Shown in pieces: positions 1 through 8,429 of a DNA stretch of 64,000 nucleotides (positions are counted from its first letter, which is position 1; every line of letters begins with the position of its first letter). Made by a program: the position numbers and the translations under genes. Source of the stretch: an uncultured Sutterella sp. (lineage in GTDB: Bacteria; Pseudomonadota; Gammaproteobacteria; Burkholderiales; Burkholderiaceae_F); the NCBI GenBank assembly GCA_900545275.1, contig UQYG01000004.1:62001-126000 (forward strand), written 5' to 3'. Under the pieces are notes generated by a model. The model was not told the origin of the DNA, searched no databases, and saw only the letters and a program-made list of their open reading frames with translations.

Positions 1-1250
1 TGAGCCACATCATTCCCTCGCGCGACGAAACGCCCCGCCGTATTTACGACGCGGCGTCGCTCAAGCAGGCCGAAACGCTCGAAGCCAACTGCCGCCGCTT
101 CGGCATCAAGGCCTTCTTCGGCGCGGACGACCCCGATCAGGGGCTCGAACACGTCGTCATGGCCGAACGAGGCCTCGTGCGTCCGGGCATGGTCGTGATC
201 TGCGGCGACAGCCACACCACCTCTCACGGCGCCCTCGGGGCCTTGGGTTTCGGCGTCGGCACGTCCGAGATCGAACACATCCTCGCGACCGAGACGCTCG
301 TCTACCGGCTCGCCTCTTCGATGAAAATCACGATCCGAGGAAAGCTCCGCCCGGACGCCACGGCGAAGGACCTGGCGCTCTTCGTGCTACGAAAGATTTC
401 CGCGGGCGGCGCATTGGGCTGCGTCGTCGAATACGAGGGTGAAGCGATCGAAGGACTTTGCGTCGAAGGCCGCATCACGCTCTGCAACCTGACCGTGGAG
501 GCGGGTGCCCGCGGGGCTCTGATCGCCCCCGACCAAAAGACGGTCGACTGGGTGCTCGCGCACGCGCCGGAACTTCAGGGCGATGAAAAGGCGGCGGCGC
601 TCGCCTATTGGAAGACCCTCAAGGCGGATCCCGACGCCGAATACGAACGCACGGTCGAAATAGACGCCTCCGACGTGCGTCCGAGCGTCACCTGGGGGAC
701 GAGTCCCGATCAGAACGTCTTCCTGGACGAATCCGTTCCCTCGCCCGAATTCTTCGCGGATCCGGTCGAGCGCGATGCGGCACTGCGCGGCCTTCGCTAT
801 CAAGGCATTGAACCCGGCCAAAAGATGTCGGACGTTTCGGTCGACTACGTCTTTATCGGCTCCTGCACGAACGCGCGCCTTCCCGACCTCGTTGCGGCCG
901 CCGAAGTGTTGAAGGACCGCCGTTTGGCGCCGGGCGTGAAGGGCATGGTCGTTCCCGGATCCATGAGAACGCGCCGCGAAGCGGAAGCGCTCGGGCTTGA
1001 CCGCATCTTCCGGGACGCGGGGTTCGAATGGCGTAAGCCCGGCTGCTCGCTCTGCCTTGCGATGAACGAAGACGTCCTCGAGAGCGGCGTCCGCTGCGCG
1101 GCGACCACGAACCGCAACTTCGAAGGCCGCATGGGGCGCGGATCGCGCACGCATCTCGTGAGCCCCGAAACGGCCGCGGCGAGCGGCGTTCTCGGGCGCT
1201 TCGGCACGGCCGAAGAACTCGACCGTCTCATGCCCCGCGCAAACGACTGA
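1..1250 (+). CDS. leuC: 3-isopropylmalate dehydratase large subunit (partial, 5' end outside window)
   Basis: LeuC isomerises 2-isopropylmalate to 3-isopropylmalate in leucine synthesis, as the cytoplasmic [4Fe-4S] partner of LeuD. The frame is open from base 3, so the start lies outside the window. Visible family features are the CGDSHTTSHGALG segment, the cluster Cys in IGSCTNAR, and the Cys pair in GCSLCLAMN, followed by the NRNFEGRMG substrate-binding stretch near the C terminus. About 415 residues are present, close to the usual 420-470. leuD follows 14 bases after the stop. Homoaconitase or citraconate-type paralogues share this fold, but pairing with a 212-residue LeuD favours leucine synthesis. 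Confidence 0.95.
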   Translation, partial: SHIIPSRDETPRRIYDAASLKQAETLEANCRRFGIKAFFGADDPDQGLEHVVMAERGLVRPGMVVICGDSHTTSHGALGALGFGVGTSEIEHILATETLVYRLASSMKITIRGKLRPDATAKDLALFVLRKISAGGALGCVVEYEGEAIEGLCVEGRITLCNLTVEAGARGALIAPDQKTVDWVLAHAPELQGDEKAAALAYWKTLKADPDAEYERTVEIDASDVRPSVTWGTSPDQNVFLDESVPSPEFFADPVERDAALRGLRYQGIEPGQKMSDVSVDYVFIGSCTNARLPDLVAAAEVLKDRRLAPGVKGMVVPGSMRTRREAEALGLDRIFRDAGFEWRKPGCSLCLAMNEDVLESGVRCAATTNRNFEGRMGRGSRTHLVSPETAAASGVLGRFGTAEELDRLMPRAND

Positions 1251-1264
1251 GAGGAGAGAAAATC

Positions 1265-1903
1265 ATGGAAAAACTCATCACGCTCGAAGCCGTCGCGGCG
1301 GCCCTTCCCTTCGACAATCTCGACACCGACCAGCTGATGCCCAAACAATTCCTGCGCGGCATCGACAAGTCGGGACTGGCCAAAGGGATGCTTTACAACA
1401 TGCGGCACCGCCCCGACGGAACGGTCAACCCCGATTTCATTCTGAACCGTCCGGGCCATGAGAAAACGAAGATCCTCGTCGCCGGCCCCAACTTCGGCTG
1501 CGGCTCGAGCCGCGAACACGCCGTCTGGGGCTTGATGCAGTATGGGATCCGCGCCGTGATCGCGCCGAGCTTCGGAGAGATCTTCTATTCGAACTGCTTC
1601 AACAACGGGCTTCTCGCCGCGCGCGTAGCGCCCGAAGCGGGCGAACGCCTTCTCGCGCACCTTGCGGCACCGACGCCGCAGAAACTCACGGTTTCGGTCG
1701 AGGACCGCACGATCCGTACGGCCGCGGGCGAAATCTTCCCCTTCACGATTGGAGAACGGCACCGCACGATGCTTTTGGAAGGCCTCGACGCCGTGGAAAC
1801 CACGATGAAGGACATCGACGACATCCGCCGCTGGAAGGATGCGCACGAGAAGACCTTCCCCTGGATGGCGGGACTGCCGGGGCGAAGCGCCGCCCGTCGG
1901 TAA
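1265..1903 (+). CDS. leuD: 3-isopropylmalate dehydratase small subunit
   Basis: This is the swivel-domain subunit that completes the LeuCD isomerase. The protein has 212 residues, normal for bacterial LeuD. It has the N-terminal block PFDNLDTDQLMPKQFL and the substrate-loop block FGCGSSREHAVW, both hallmarks of the family. The ATG is preceded by GAGAGGAGAG, a strong ribosome site. leuC lies immediately upstream and a hairpin terminator follows, so leuD is the last gene of its operon. Confidence 0.96.
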   Translation: MEKLITLEAVAAALPFDNLDTDQLMPKQFLRGIDKSGLAKGMLYNMRHRPDGTVNPDFILNRPGHEKTKILVAGPNFGCGSSREHAVWGLMQYGIRAVIAPSFGEIFYSNCFNNGLLAARVAPEAGERLLAHLAAPTPQKLTVSVEDRTIRTAAGEIFPFTIGERHRTMLLEGLDAVETTMKDIDDIRRWKDAHEKTFPWMAGLPGRSAARR

Positions 1904-1951
1904 GCGTTCTCTCTTCGCCGACTCTCTTGCGGAATTGAAGTGCGCAAAGAC

Positions 1952-1991
1952 AAGGAGGTCGCCCGAATCGTCGGGAGACCTCCTTCGTTTT
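1952..1991 (+). terminator. Rho-independent terminator of leuCD
   Basis: AAGGAGGTC (1952-1960) pairs perfectly with GACCTCCTT (1977-1985), and CGTTTT follows. It sits 49 bases after the leuD stop and before the convergent amidohydrolase gene. Confidence 0.8.
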
Positions 1992-2018
1992 GCGGGGCGC
2001 CGGGAGGCGCCCGCTTCG

Positions 2019-3647
2019 TTATCCGCGCACGTACACCGTGCGGCCGTTCACGATCGTGCGGTCCACGCGGACTTCGCGCATCTTCAGTGGATCGACTGCG
2101 AAAATGTCGTCGGAAAGGAGCACCAGATCCGCGGCAAAGCCCGGAAGAAGCCGACCCTTCACGTTTTCTTCGAAGCTCGCAAAAGCGCTTCCCGCCGTAT
2201 AGCAGTCGACCGCCTCTTCGACCGTAAGCTTTTCCGAGGCGTAGAAACCGTCGGCCTGTCCTTCGGCATCGCCCTTGAGATCCCGACGGGTCACCGCGCA
2301 GTAAAGATTGTCGATCGCACGGATGTCCTCGACCGGACTGTCGGTACCGAGACTCGTCGGAATGCCCAAGTTCAGCATCGTCTTGAAGGCGTAGCTCGTC
2401 GAGGCGAGTCGCTCGCCCACGCGCTCGGCGACGACGTGCATGTCGTAGTGAAGGAATATCGGCTGAATGTGCGCGAGAACGCCCATTGAGGACATGCGCT
2501 CGAGAAGCGGACGGTCCGTAATCTGCACGTGCACGATCCCGAGGCGCATCGGATTTTCGCCGTGATTGCAGAAAGGTTCGTAGGCGTCGAGCACCCGCTC
2601 GATCGCGCCGTCCCCGATCGCGTGGATCGTCGCCTGCATGCCGCCCTTCACCGCCGTACCGACGAGGTCGGAAAGCGCATCGGGTTCGATCGTGCCGATC
2701 CCCGACGTCGAGGGCTCGTCCGCATAAGGTGCGCGAAGAAGCGCCGTGCGGGCGCCCAGACTTCCGTCCACGAAGAGCTTCAGAGGGCCCACCCTGTTCA
2801 TCGGATGACCGGCTACGGTCCCCGTGCGGTTGCCCGCGCGAAGGAAATCTTCAAGACCGGCCTTTTCCATGAAGCAGCACTGATGATTGACCCGCACCGT
2901 CGGATGCTCTTTGAGGACTTCCGCATAGAGCGACAACACGTCGCGCCAGTTGTCGCCGCGCACGTCCATCGTGTGCACCGACGTCACGCCGCATTCGGCC
3001 GCATGCGCAAAAGCCGCCGAAAGCGCCTCGCGGTCGGCCGCACGGTCCGCGGCGGGGAGAATCCGCATCACCTGCGACGAAGCGTTCTCGCGGAAGATCC
3101 CGGTCGCGCGGCCGTTTTCGTCCCGATCGATCGCGCCTCCGGGCAACGCCTCCGTTTCGTCGGTGATGCCGGCCAACTCCATCGCCGCCGTACTCGCCAC
3201 AAGGATGTGGCCGCAGGCTCGCTCGAGAATGAGCGGGACGCCCGGCGCCGCCTCGTCGAGGTCGGCGGCGGTGGGAAGACGATGCTCGTCCTCGAAGTAG
3301 TCCTGATTCCAACCCATGCCGTGAATGACGGTGCCGGCCTCGGGTTGACGTTCGGCGAGGTAGGCGCGGATGCGCGCCTTGAGATCCGCAATGCCCGTCG
3401 TGCCGTGGAGCTGCACGTCGCGAAGCGTATGTCCGAGCATCAGTAGATGACAGTGACTGTCGTTGAAGCCCGGCACCGCGGTGCGCCCTTCGGCGTCGAT
3501 CACTTCGCAGTCGGCGGGAGCCGCCGCGGTCACCGCGGCGTTGCTCCCGACCGATCGAACGACGCCGTCGACGGCGAGAAGGGCTTCGGCAAAGCGTCCG
3601 TCGCCGAGGTAGATGTGCGCGTTCCTGAGAAGAAGGTTGTGCGTCAT
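2019..3647 (-). CDS. YtcJ-like metal-dependent amidohydrolase
   Basis: A 542-residue protein of the amidohydrolase-3 group in the amidohydrolase superfamily. The N-terminal metal motif HxH is visible in GFNDSHCHLLMLG, after the small beta-sandwich domain typical of the family. A later block TIHAIGDGAIERVLDAYE and the C-terminal LGTDSPVE Asp motif are also present. Members hydrolyse amides or imides, but the substrate cannot be read from sequence. The ATG has AGGA about 9 bases upstream. It lies 53 bases downstream of the APC permease gene on the same strand, so uptake and hydrolysis of one amino-acid-like compound is a reasonable inference. No signal peptide is seen, so it should be cytoplasmic. 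Confidence 0.88.
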   Translation of the reverse strand: MTHNLLLRNAHIYLGDGRFAEALLAVDGVVRSVGSNAAVTAAAPADCEVIDAEGRTAVPGFNDSHCHLLMLGHTLRDVQLHGTTGIADLKARIRAYLAERQPEAGTVIHGMGWNQDYFEDEHRLPTAADLDEAAPGVPLILERACGHILVASTAAMELAGITDETEALPGGAIDRDENGRATGIFRENASSQVMRILPAADRAADREALSAAFAHAAECGVTSVHTMDVRGDNWRDVLSLYAEVLKEHPTVRVNHQCCFMEKAGLEDFLRAGNRTGTVAGHPMNRVGPLKLFVDGSLGARTALLRAPYADEPSTSGIGTIEPDALSDLVGTAVKGGMQATIHAIGDGAIERVLDAYEPFCNHGENPMRLGIVHVQITDRPLLERMSSMGVLAHIQPIFLHYDMHVVAERVGERLASTSYAFKTMLNLGIPTSLGTDSPVEDIRAIDNLYCAVTRRDLKGDAEGQADGFYASEKLTVEEAVDCYTAGSAFASFEENVKGRLLPGFAADLVLLSDDIFAVDPLKMREVRVDRTIVNGRTVYVRG

Positions 3648-3700
3648 GATGAAAGTCCTCGAAATTTCGAAAAAATAGGTCTTGTCGGGTGGAAGACGAA

Positions 3701-5083
3701 TCAGCCGGCCGCGCCTTCGCCCGCCGGGGCGGCACGGCGCTGCGCCTCGAGCGCCTCCACGTTTCGGCGGAAGAAGAGTTCGTACACGACGAGGCTCGCC
3801 GCCGGAACGATCACGTTGAGAAGCGCCGTCACGGGATCCGCGATGATCGTGCTTGCCAGAAGCGCAAGCATCACGAGGATCACGGCCCAGATGAGGTAGG
3901 GATAGGCCCAGACCTTGTAGGGGCGATCCGCCGTCGGCATGCGGCGGCGAAGAATGATCACCGCGTAGAAGGTGAGTGCGTTGAAAATGATCCCCGACAC
4001 CGCGACGAGGCTCGTGAGGCTCGAGAGATCGCGAAGCAAAACGAGGCCGATGGAAATCGCACCCGAAGCGAGGATGGCGTTCACGGGCGTGCGCAGTTCC
4101 GGATGCAGGACGCCGAGCGGGCGAACCATCGCGCCGTCGCGGGCCATCGCGTAGTAGACGCGGGGAAAGACCATCACGCAGCCGTTCAGGGAATTGAAGA
4201 TCGCAAGGATCATCGCCGCCGCGACCAACGCGCCGCCGTACGTGCCAAAGAGCGTTTCGGCCGCGGCCGTGCCGAGGTAGAAGTTGCCTTCCGAGACCAT
4301 CGAGGCGATCACTTCGGGCGAGAGCACGCGGAAGATCGAATAGTTGAAGAGGACGTAGAGAAGCGCCACGCCCACGATGGAAAGGAGAATGGCAAGCGGA
4401 ATGTTGCGCTGCGGATTCTTGATTTCTTCAGCGATGCTGTTGAGGTTGTGCCAGCCTTCATAGGCCCAGAGCGTGGCCACGACCGCGAAGGCGACCACCG
4501 GCAGGAAGGCGCCGAAAGAAGGCGCATCGGAAGGCACGGCGAGAAGATCGGGCGACTCGGTGCCGAAAAGCAGCCCCGCGATCATGATGAGGCCGATCGG
4601 GAGAAGCTTCAGAATCATGAAGACGTTCTGCACGAAGGCGCCCGTGCGGATCCCCCGGATCTGAACGAGAGAAAGCGCAACGATGGTCCCGACCGCCACG
4701 ACCTTCTGAGCGGCGGGTCCGAGCGGCAGCACCGTGGCGAGCGCCCCGGCGAAGGCGACGGCGAGCGCCGCGATCGACGCGCTCGACGAGAGAATGAAGT
4801 TCGAGAAGCCGCTCACGAACGCAGTGCGCTCGCCGTAGGCTTCGCGAAGGTAGACGTAGCTCCCGCCGGCCTTCGGCATCATGGCGCCGAGCTCGGCGTA
4901 GCAGACGCCGCTCATGAGCGTGATGAGACCGCCCACAAGCCAAACGAGAAGAGAGAGACCGAGGCTCATCTCGCAGCGCGCGAGGACGATGCCGCCGATG
5001 TAGAAGATCCCCGAGCCGATCATGATGCCGGCGAGGACTGAGATGCCGCCGAAAAGGCCGATTTCGCGACGCATGGCCGTCAT
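3701..5083 (-). CDS. APC-family amino acid permease
   Basis: An integral membrane transporter of about 460 residues with a hydrophobic profile compatible with 12 segments. The N-terminal block FGGISVLAGIMIGSGIFY carries the GSGIF motif of the APC superfamily substrate site in helix 1. The reading frame is open to 5404, but the start at 5083 (MTAMRREIG) is chosen because GGAG lies 8 bases upstream and the residues before it are charged and not membrane-like. Similarity is greatest to LAT/serine-threonine exchanger-type APC proteins; the substrate is unknown. The amidohydrolase follows on the same strand, probably in the same transcript. Confidence 0.9.
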   Translation of the reverse strand: MTAMRREIGLFGGISVLAGIMIGSGIFYIGGIVLARCEMSLGLSLLVWLVGGLITLMSGVCYAELGAMMPKAGGSYVYLREAYGERTAFVSGFSNFILSSSASIAALAVAFAGALATVLPLGPAAQKVVAVGTIVALSLVQIRGIRTGAFVQNVFMILKLLPIGLIMIAGLLFGTESPDLLAVPSDAPSFGAFLPVVAFAVVATLWAYEGWHNLNSIAEEIKNPQRNIPLAILLSIVGVALLYVLFNYSIFRVLSPEVIASMVSEGNFYLGTAAAETLFGTYGGALVAAAMILAIFNSLNGCVMVFPRVYYAMARDGAMVRPLGVLHPELRTPVNAILASGAISIGLVLLRDLSSLTSLVAVSGIIFNALTFYAVIILRRRMPTADRPYKVWAYPYLIWAVILVMLALLASTIIADPVTALLNVIVPAASLVVYELFFRRNVEALEAQRRAAPAGEGAAG

Positions 5084-5584
5084 TTTGATTCTCCGAAAGA
5101 AGGTTTTGGATGGCGCCGTCGGTTGCATCCATATCGACGCAACCGACGCGCCGCTTCTTTCGATCGGGACCTCCGCGTCTTTGCGAAAGGCGTCCCGAGA
5201 CGGTTTGTTGAGCGAAACGCGCCGACTGGATCGATAGCTCCTCCGAAGGTTTGGGACGGGCGCTTCTGCGCTCCAGCCCTTGCCGACGGGAGTCGCAGAC
5301 GTCTTTCGCCTGCGCCCAACTCGTCGAATCCGCCGATTCGACCGTTTCGGCGGTTTTGCCTTTCGCGAATCCTCTCGGGCTGCCGCCTCCGATTCGCTAC
5401 TCATCGCAACCGCGCCTCTATCAACCTAAGGCCCCTTCACTATCACGCAAAAATTGCGGGAAGACGCGGCCTTCACGCGGCTTTTTTCAGAAACATGCGC
5501 TTTTCTTGACGGAAATGCGGTGAACTATGCCGAAGTACCTACAGACAATCTTCTATTCGCCAGCACTCCCGACCCGCGCCCCAC
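5084..5584. other. Non-coding stretch upstream of the APC permease
   Basis: About 500 bases without a supportable gene. Short ORFs on both strands lack ribosome sites and recognisable protein features. It should contain the minus-strand promoter of the permease operon, but no clear -35/-10 pair was found. Confidence 0.5.
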
Positions 5585-5612
5585 GGAAAACGGGACGCTC
5601 GAAAGCGTCCCG
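5585..5612 (-). terminator. Terminator of the LysR-flavocytochrome chimera / recCBD transcript
   Basis: CGGGACGC (5591-5598) pairs with GCGTCCCG (5605-5612) around a 6-base loop. Read on the minus strand it is followed by TTTTCC, so it fits as a terminator 69 bases past the stop at 5681. Confidence 0.65.
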
Positions 5613-5680
5613 CTCCTTCTTCTGGAAGCCGTCCTCCCGCAACGGGCCGGTTGCGCAGAGGACGGAGGCGTCATGCGCAA

Positions 5681-6370
5681 TCAGCGCTTCGCCACTTCCA
5701 TGCCGGCGATGCGGCCGTTGACGATGCAGTCGGTCGTGGCGTTCGAGCCGAGACGCACCGCCCCGTGCACGCCGCCCGTGGCCTCCCCGGCGGCGTAGAG
5801 CCCCGGAATCACCTTGCCGTCGACGTTGACGACTTCCGCCCTGGGCGTCGTGTAGAGACCGCCCATCGTGTGGTGCACCTTGGGCGAGAGGCGCGAGACG
5901 TACCACGGCCCTTCGGTGTGCGGCTTCATCTTCGGGTCGACCACGGGACGCCACGGATCCTTGCCGGTTTCGATCGAGCGGTTCACTTCCTCAACCGTCT
6001 TCTTGAGTTCGTCGAGCGGAACGCCGTGAGCCTTCGCGAGATCCTCAAGCGTCGCGTACTCGAAGACGACCTTCGCCTCGAGTTGGCGTTCGAGCATGCC
6101 CGTGAGCGCTTCGGGCGCCTCGGCCATGTCGCGTTGCATCCGCTCGTAGGCTTCGAGCATTTCGCGGGCGTGGGCCTCAAAGCGCATGCCGCGGTCGGTG
6201 AGCGTGAGGCGACGGCCCGTGCGGTCGAAAAGCGGCGCGGCGACCTCGTCCTCGAGTTCCGCGATCCGACGGCTCAACGCCGGTTGCGACATGTGCAGTT
6301 GTTCGGCCGCCCGCGTGATGTTGCCGGTGCGGCTCACGACGAGAAAGGCCTTCAGATCGCGAAAGTTCAT
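5681..6370 (-). CDS. Chimeric ORF: LysR HTH domain joined to C-terminal third of a flavocytochrome reductase
   Basis: A single uninterrupted 229-residue frame. Residues 1-60 are a textbook LysR winged helix (DLKAFLVVSRTGNITRAAEQ, then SQPALSRRI), followed by the linker helix to about residue 91. From about residue 95 the sequence switches to the C-terminal region of fumarate/urocanate-reductase-like flavoproteins: the capping-domain end, then KVHHTMGGLYTT, then GLYAAGEATGGVHGAVRLG. The LysR effector domain and the flavoprotein N-terminal GxGxxG dinucleotide-binding domain are both missing. The likeliest origin is an in-frame deletion between a regulator and its neighbouring reductase gene. 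The retained linker helix could still dimerise and bind DNA. It lies 54 bases downstream of recD. Confidence 0.8.
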   Translation of the reverse strand: MNFRDLKAFLVVSRTGNITRAAEQLHMSQPALSRRIAELEDEVAAPLFDRTGRRLTLTDRGMRFEAHAREMLEAYERMQRDMAEAPEALTGMLERQLEAKVVFEYATLEDLAKAHGVPLDELKKTVEEVNRSIETGKDPWRPVVDPKMKPHTEGPWYVSRLSPKVHHTMGGLYTTPRAEVVNVDGKVIPGLYAAGEATGGVHGAVRLGSNATTDCIVNGRIAGMEVAKR

Positions 6371-6424
6371 GGTTCCAACTCGAAAAATACCCGTGGAAAG
6401 AATCCGAAGACTCCTTCTCTATTT

Positions 6425-8428
6425 TCAGGCATTCTGCGCTTCGTCGTCGGAGGCGCTCCAAAATTCCCGCAGACGGTCCGACAGGCCTCCTTCGCGAAGC
6501 GTCGGGGTTGACGCCGCCCGCAGAAAGACTTCTTTTCGTCCGAAGATCACGGCTCCGCGCTTCGCGCGCGTGACCCCGGTGTAGAGGAGTTCGCGCGTCG
6601 CAAGGCCCGAATCCGCGTCTTCGGGGAGAATGATGGCGACCTCGTCGAATTCCGACCCCTGCGACTGGTGAATCGTCATGGCGTAGGCCGCGTCAAAGCG
6701 CGGGAGAAGCCCCGGCGCAAAGGCGCAGTCCTTCACCGTCGGCCCCTTGTCGCCGAACCATACGATCGTCTGCGCGGGATTCTCCGGATCGGGGAGGCAC
6801 ACGCCCACGTCCCCGTTGAAGAGCCCGATCGTGTCGTCGTTCGTGCGCACGATGAGGACGAACCCCGGGAACCAGTCGCCCTCACGCCCGAGTTCGGACG
6901 AAACCGCCTCGGCCGCCCATTCGTTGAGCGCCGTCACGCCTGCGCGGCCCGCGCGCTGCGCGGCCAGAAGCCGAAAGTGCGAGAGCGCGCGCCACACGGC
7001 GTCGGCGTGCGAGCGGTAGTCGTCTTCATCGTCAAAAGAGGTCTTCGCGACCATCTTTTGCACGGAGAGGACAAAGGTCTTGAGCTTACGGCGCATCCAC
7101 TCCCGCAGCGCGGAGCTGATTTCGCCCCCTCGCCCGATCGCGGGCGCACAACGCACGTACTCCGCGCCGCTTTCCTTCGTCGCCTTGACTTCCTCCCAGG
7201 CTTCTTCAAGCGCTTCCTCGGAAGCGTCGGGGTCGTTCACGAGCCTTGCGAGCCGTCCCACGGGCGAAGCCGCCCCGTAGCGGCGGGAGACCGTCAGAAA
7301 CGCCCGGCAAAAACGAAGCGCTCCCGCTTCGTCGGCGAGGTCCGCATAAACCGCCCCCGGGCCCACGGCGGCGAGCTGATAGGGGTCGCCCAGAACGATC
7401 ACGCGGGTTCTCTCCGGATCGACTGCGGCGAAGAGCTGCGAAGCGAGTCCCACGTCGATCATTGAGGCTTCGTCGACGACGAGAACGTCCGTTTCCATGG
7501 GCGCCGACGCGCTCGGGCGCGAAGCCCCCGAGACGGGCATCGTGAGCCACTTGTGAATCGTGTGCTCCCGAATGCGGGATTTAAGATCGGCGGAGCGGAT
7601 CGCGGCGCCCGCCTCCCCCGCAGCCAGATCAAAGAGCCGCGCATAGCGCGCGATCCCGTCCGAAACGGACTGCATCATGCGGCTCGTCGCCTTCCCCGTG
7701 GGAGCGGCAAGCGACACGCGCAGCATCGGATTTTCGAGGAATAGCAGGAGAAGCATCTTCACGACGCTCGTCGTCTTCCCCGTTCCCGGGCCGCCGCAGA
7801 CGACCGTGAAGCGCCGCGTCACGGCGGAGAGCACCGCCGCGCGCTGATCGGCTTCGCTTTGCTTCGCTTCCGCCAAACGCCGAGCGCGAAGCTCCGGCGC
7901 GAGTTCCGGAGCGAGCGTTGATTCGACCCAGGCGCGGTCGGCCCCGGCCATCGCGTCGAGCAACCCCGTCTGCGCCTCGGTGGCAGCGACTGCGGGCATC
8001 GCGGCGAGCCGGCAGAAGCGTTGCGCGAGCGTCAATTCTTCGAGGAAGAAGCGCTGCGGATAGAGACGTCCCGAGTCGTCGTAGACAAAGGGAACGGATG
8101 CGCGCTCGTCGAGTATGAGCGTGCGGCGGACGTCCTCCGTCAACGATTCCCGAGAAAAGACGTTTCCCGACACGGCGAGGCGGAGTTTTTCAAAACGCGC
8201 GCAGGTCTCTTTCGGCACCGCGATGCAAAGGCTTCCAGCCTCCATCGCCGCCGCAAGAAGACGCATCGTCTCAGAAACGAGCGTACGGTCGTCATCGCCC
8301 ACGGCCACGCCCGAACGTTCGACCGCGCGCAAAAGAAGTTCGCCCATCACGACGTAGGGTGTCTCGGCCGCGGTTGTCCCTTCGGAGAGCGTGGCCTTTT
8401 CCAAGTTTTCTTTCTTCTCTTCGCTCAT
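6425..8428 (-). CDS. recD: Exodeoxyribonuclease V alpha subunit (RecD helicase)
   Basis: RecD is the 5'-3' motor of RecBCD, which processes double-strand breaks. The 667-residue protein has the Walker A motif CGGPGTGKTTSVVKML near residue 215, motif II in VLVVDEASMIDV, and C-terminal helicase motifs including YAMTIHQSQGSEFDEV and ELLYTGVTRAK. Length is slightly above the E. coli protein (608). The ATG lies one base past the recB stop, so translation is probably coupled. The order recC-recB-recD is complete here with no ptrA-like gene inserted. Confidence 0.95.
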   Translation of the reverse strand: MSEEKKENLEKATLSEGTTAAETPYVVMGELLLRAVERSGVAVGDDDRTLVSETMRLLAAAMEAGSLCIAVPKETCARFEKLRLAVSGNVFSRESLTEDVRRTLILDERASVPFVYDDSGRLYPQRFFLEELTLAQRFCRLAAMPAVAATEAQTGLLDAMAGADRAWVESTLAPELAPELRARRLAEAKQSEADQRAAVLSAVTRRFTVVCGGPGTGKTTSVVKMLLLLFLENPMLRVSLAAPTGKATSRMMQSVSDGIARYARLFDLAAGEAGAAIRSADLKSRIREHTIHKWLTMPVSGASRPSASAPMETDVLVVDEASMIDVGLASQLFAAVDPERTRVIVLGDPYQLAAVGPGAVYADLADEAGALRFCRAFLTVSRRYGAASPVGRLARLVNDPDASEEALEEAWEEVKATKESGAEYVRCAPAIGRGGEISSALREWMRRKLKTFVLSVQKMVAKTSFDDEDDYRSHADAVWRALSHFRLLAAQRAGRAGVTALNEWAAEAVSSELGREGDWFPGFVLIVRTNDDTIGLFNGDVGVCLPDPENPAQTIVWFGDKGPTVKDCAFAPGLLPRFDAAYAMTIHQSQGSEFDEVAIILPEDADSGLATRELLYTGVTRAKRGAVIFGRKEVFLRAASTPTLREGGLSDRLREFWSASDDEAQNA

Positions 8429-8429
8429 C

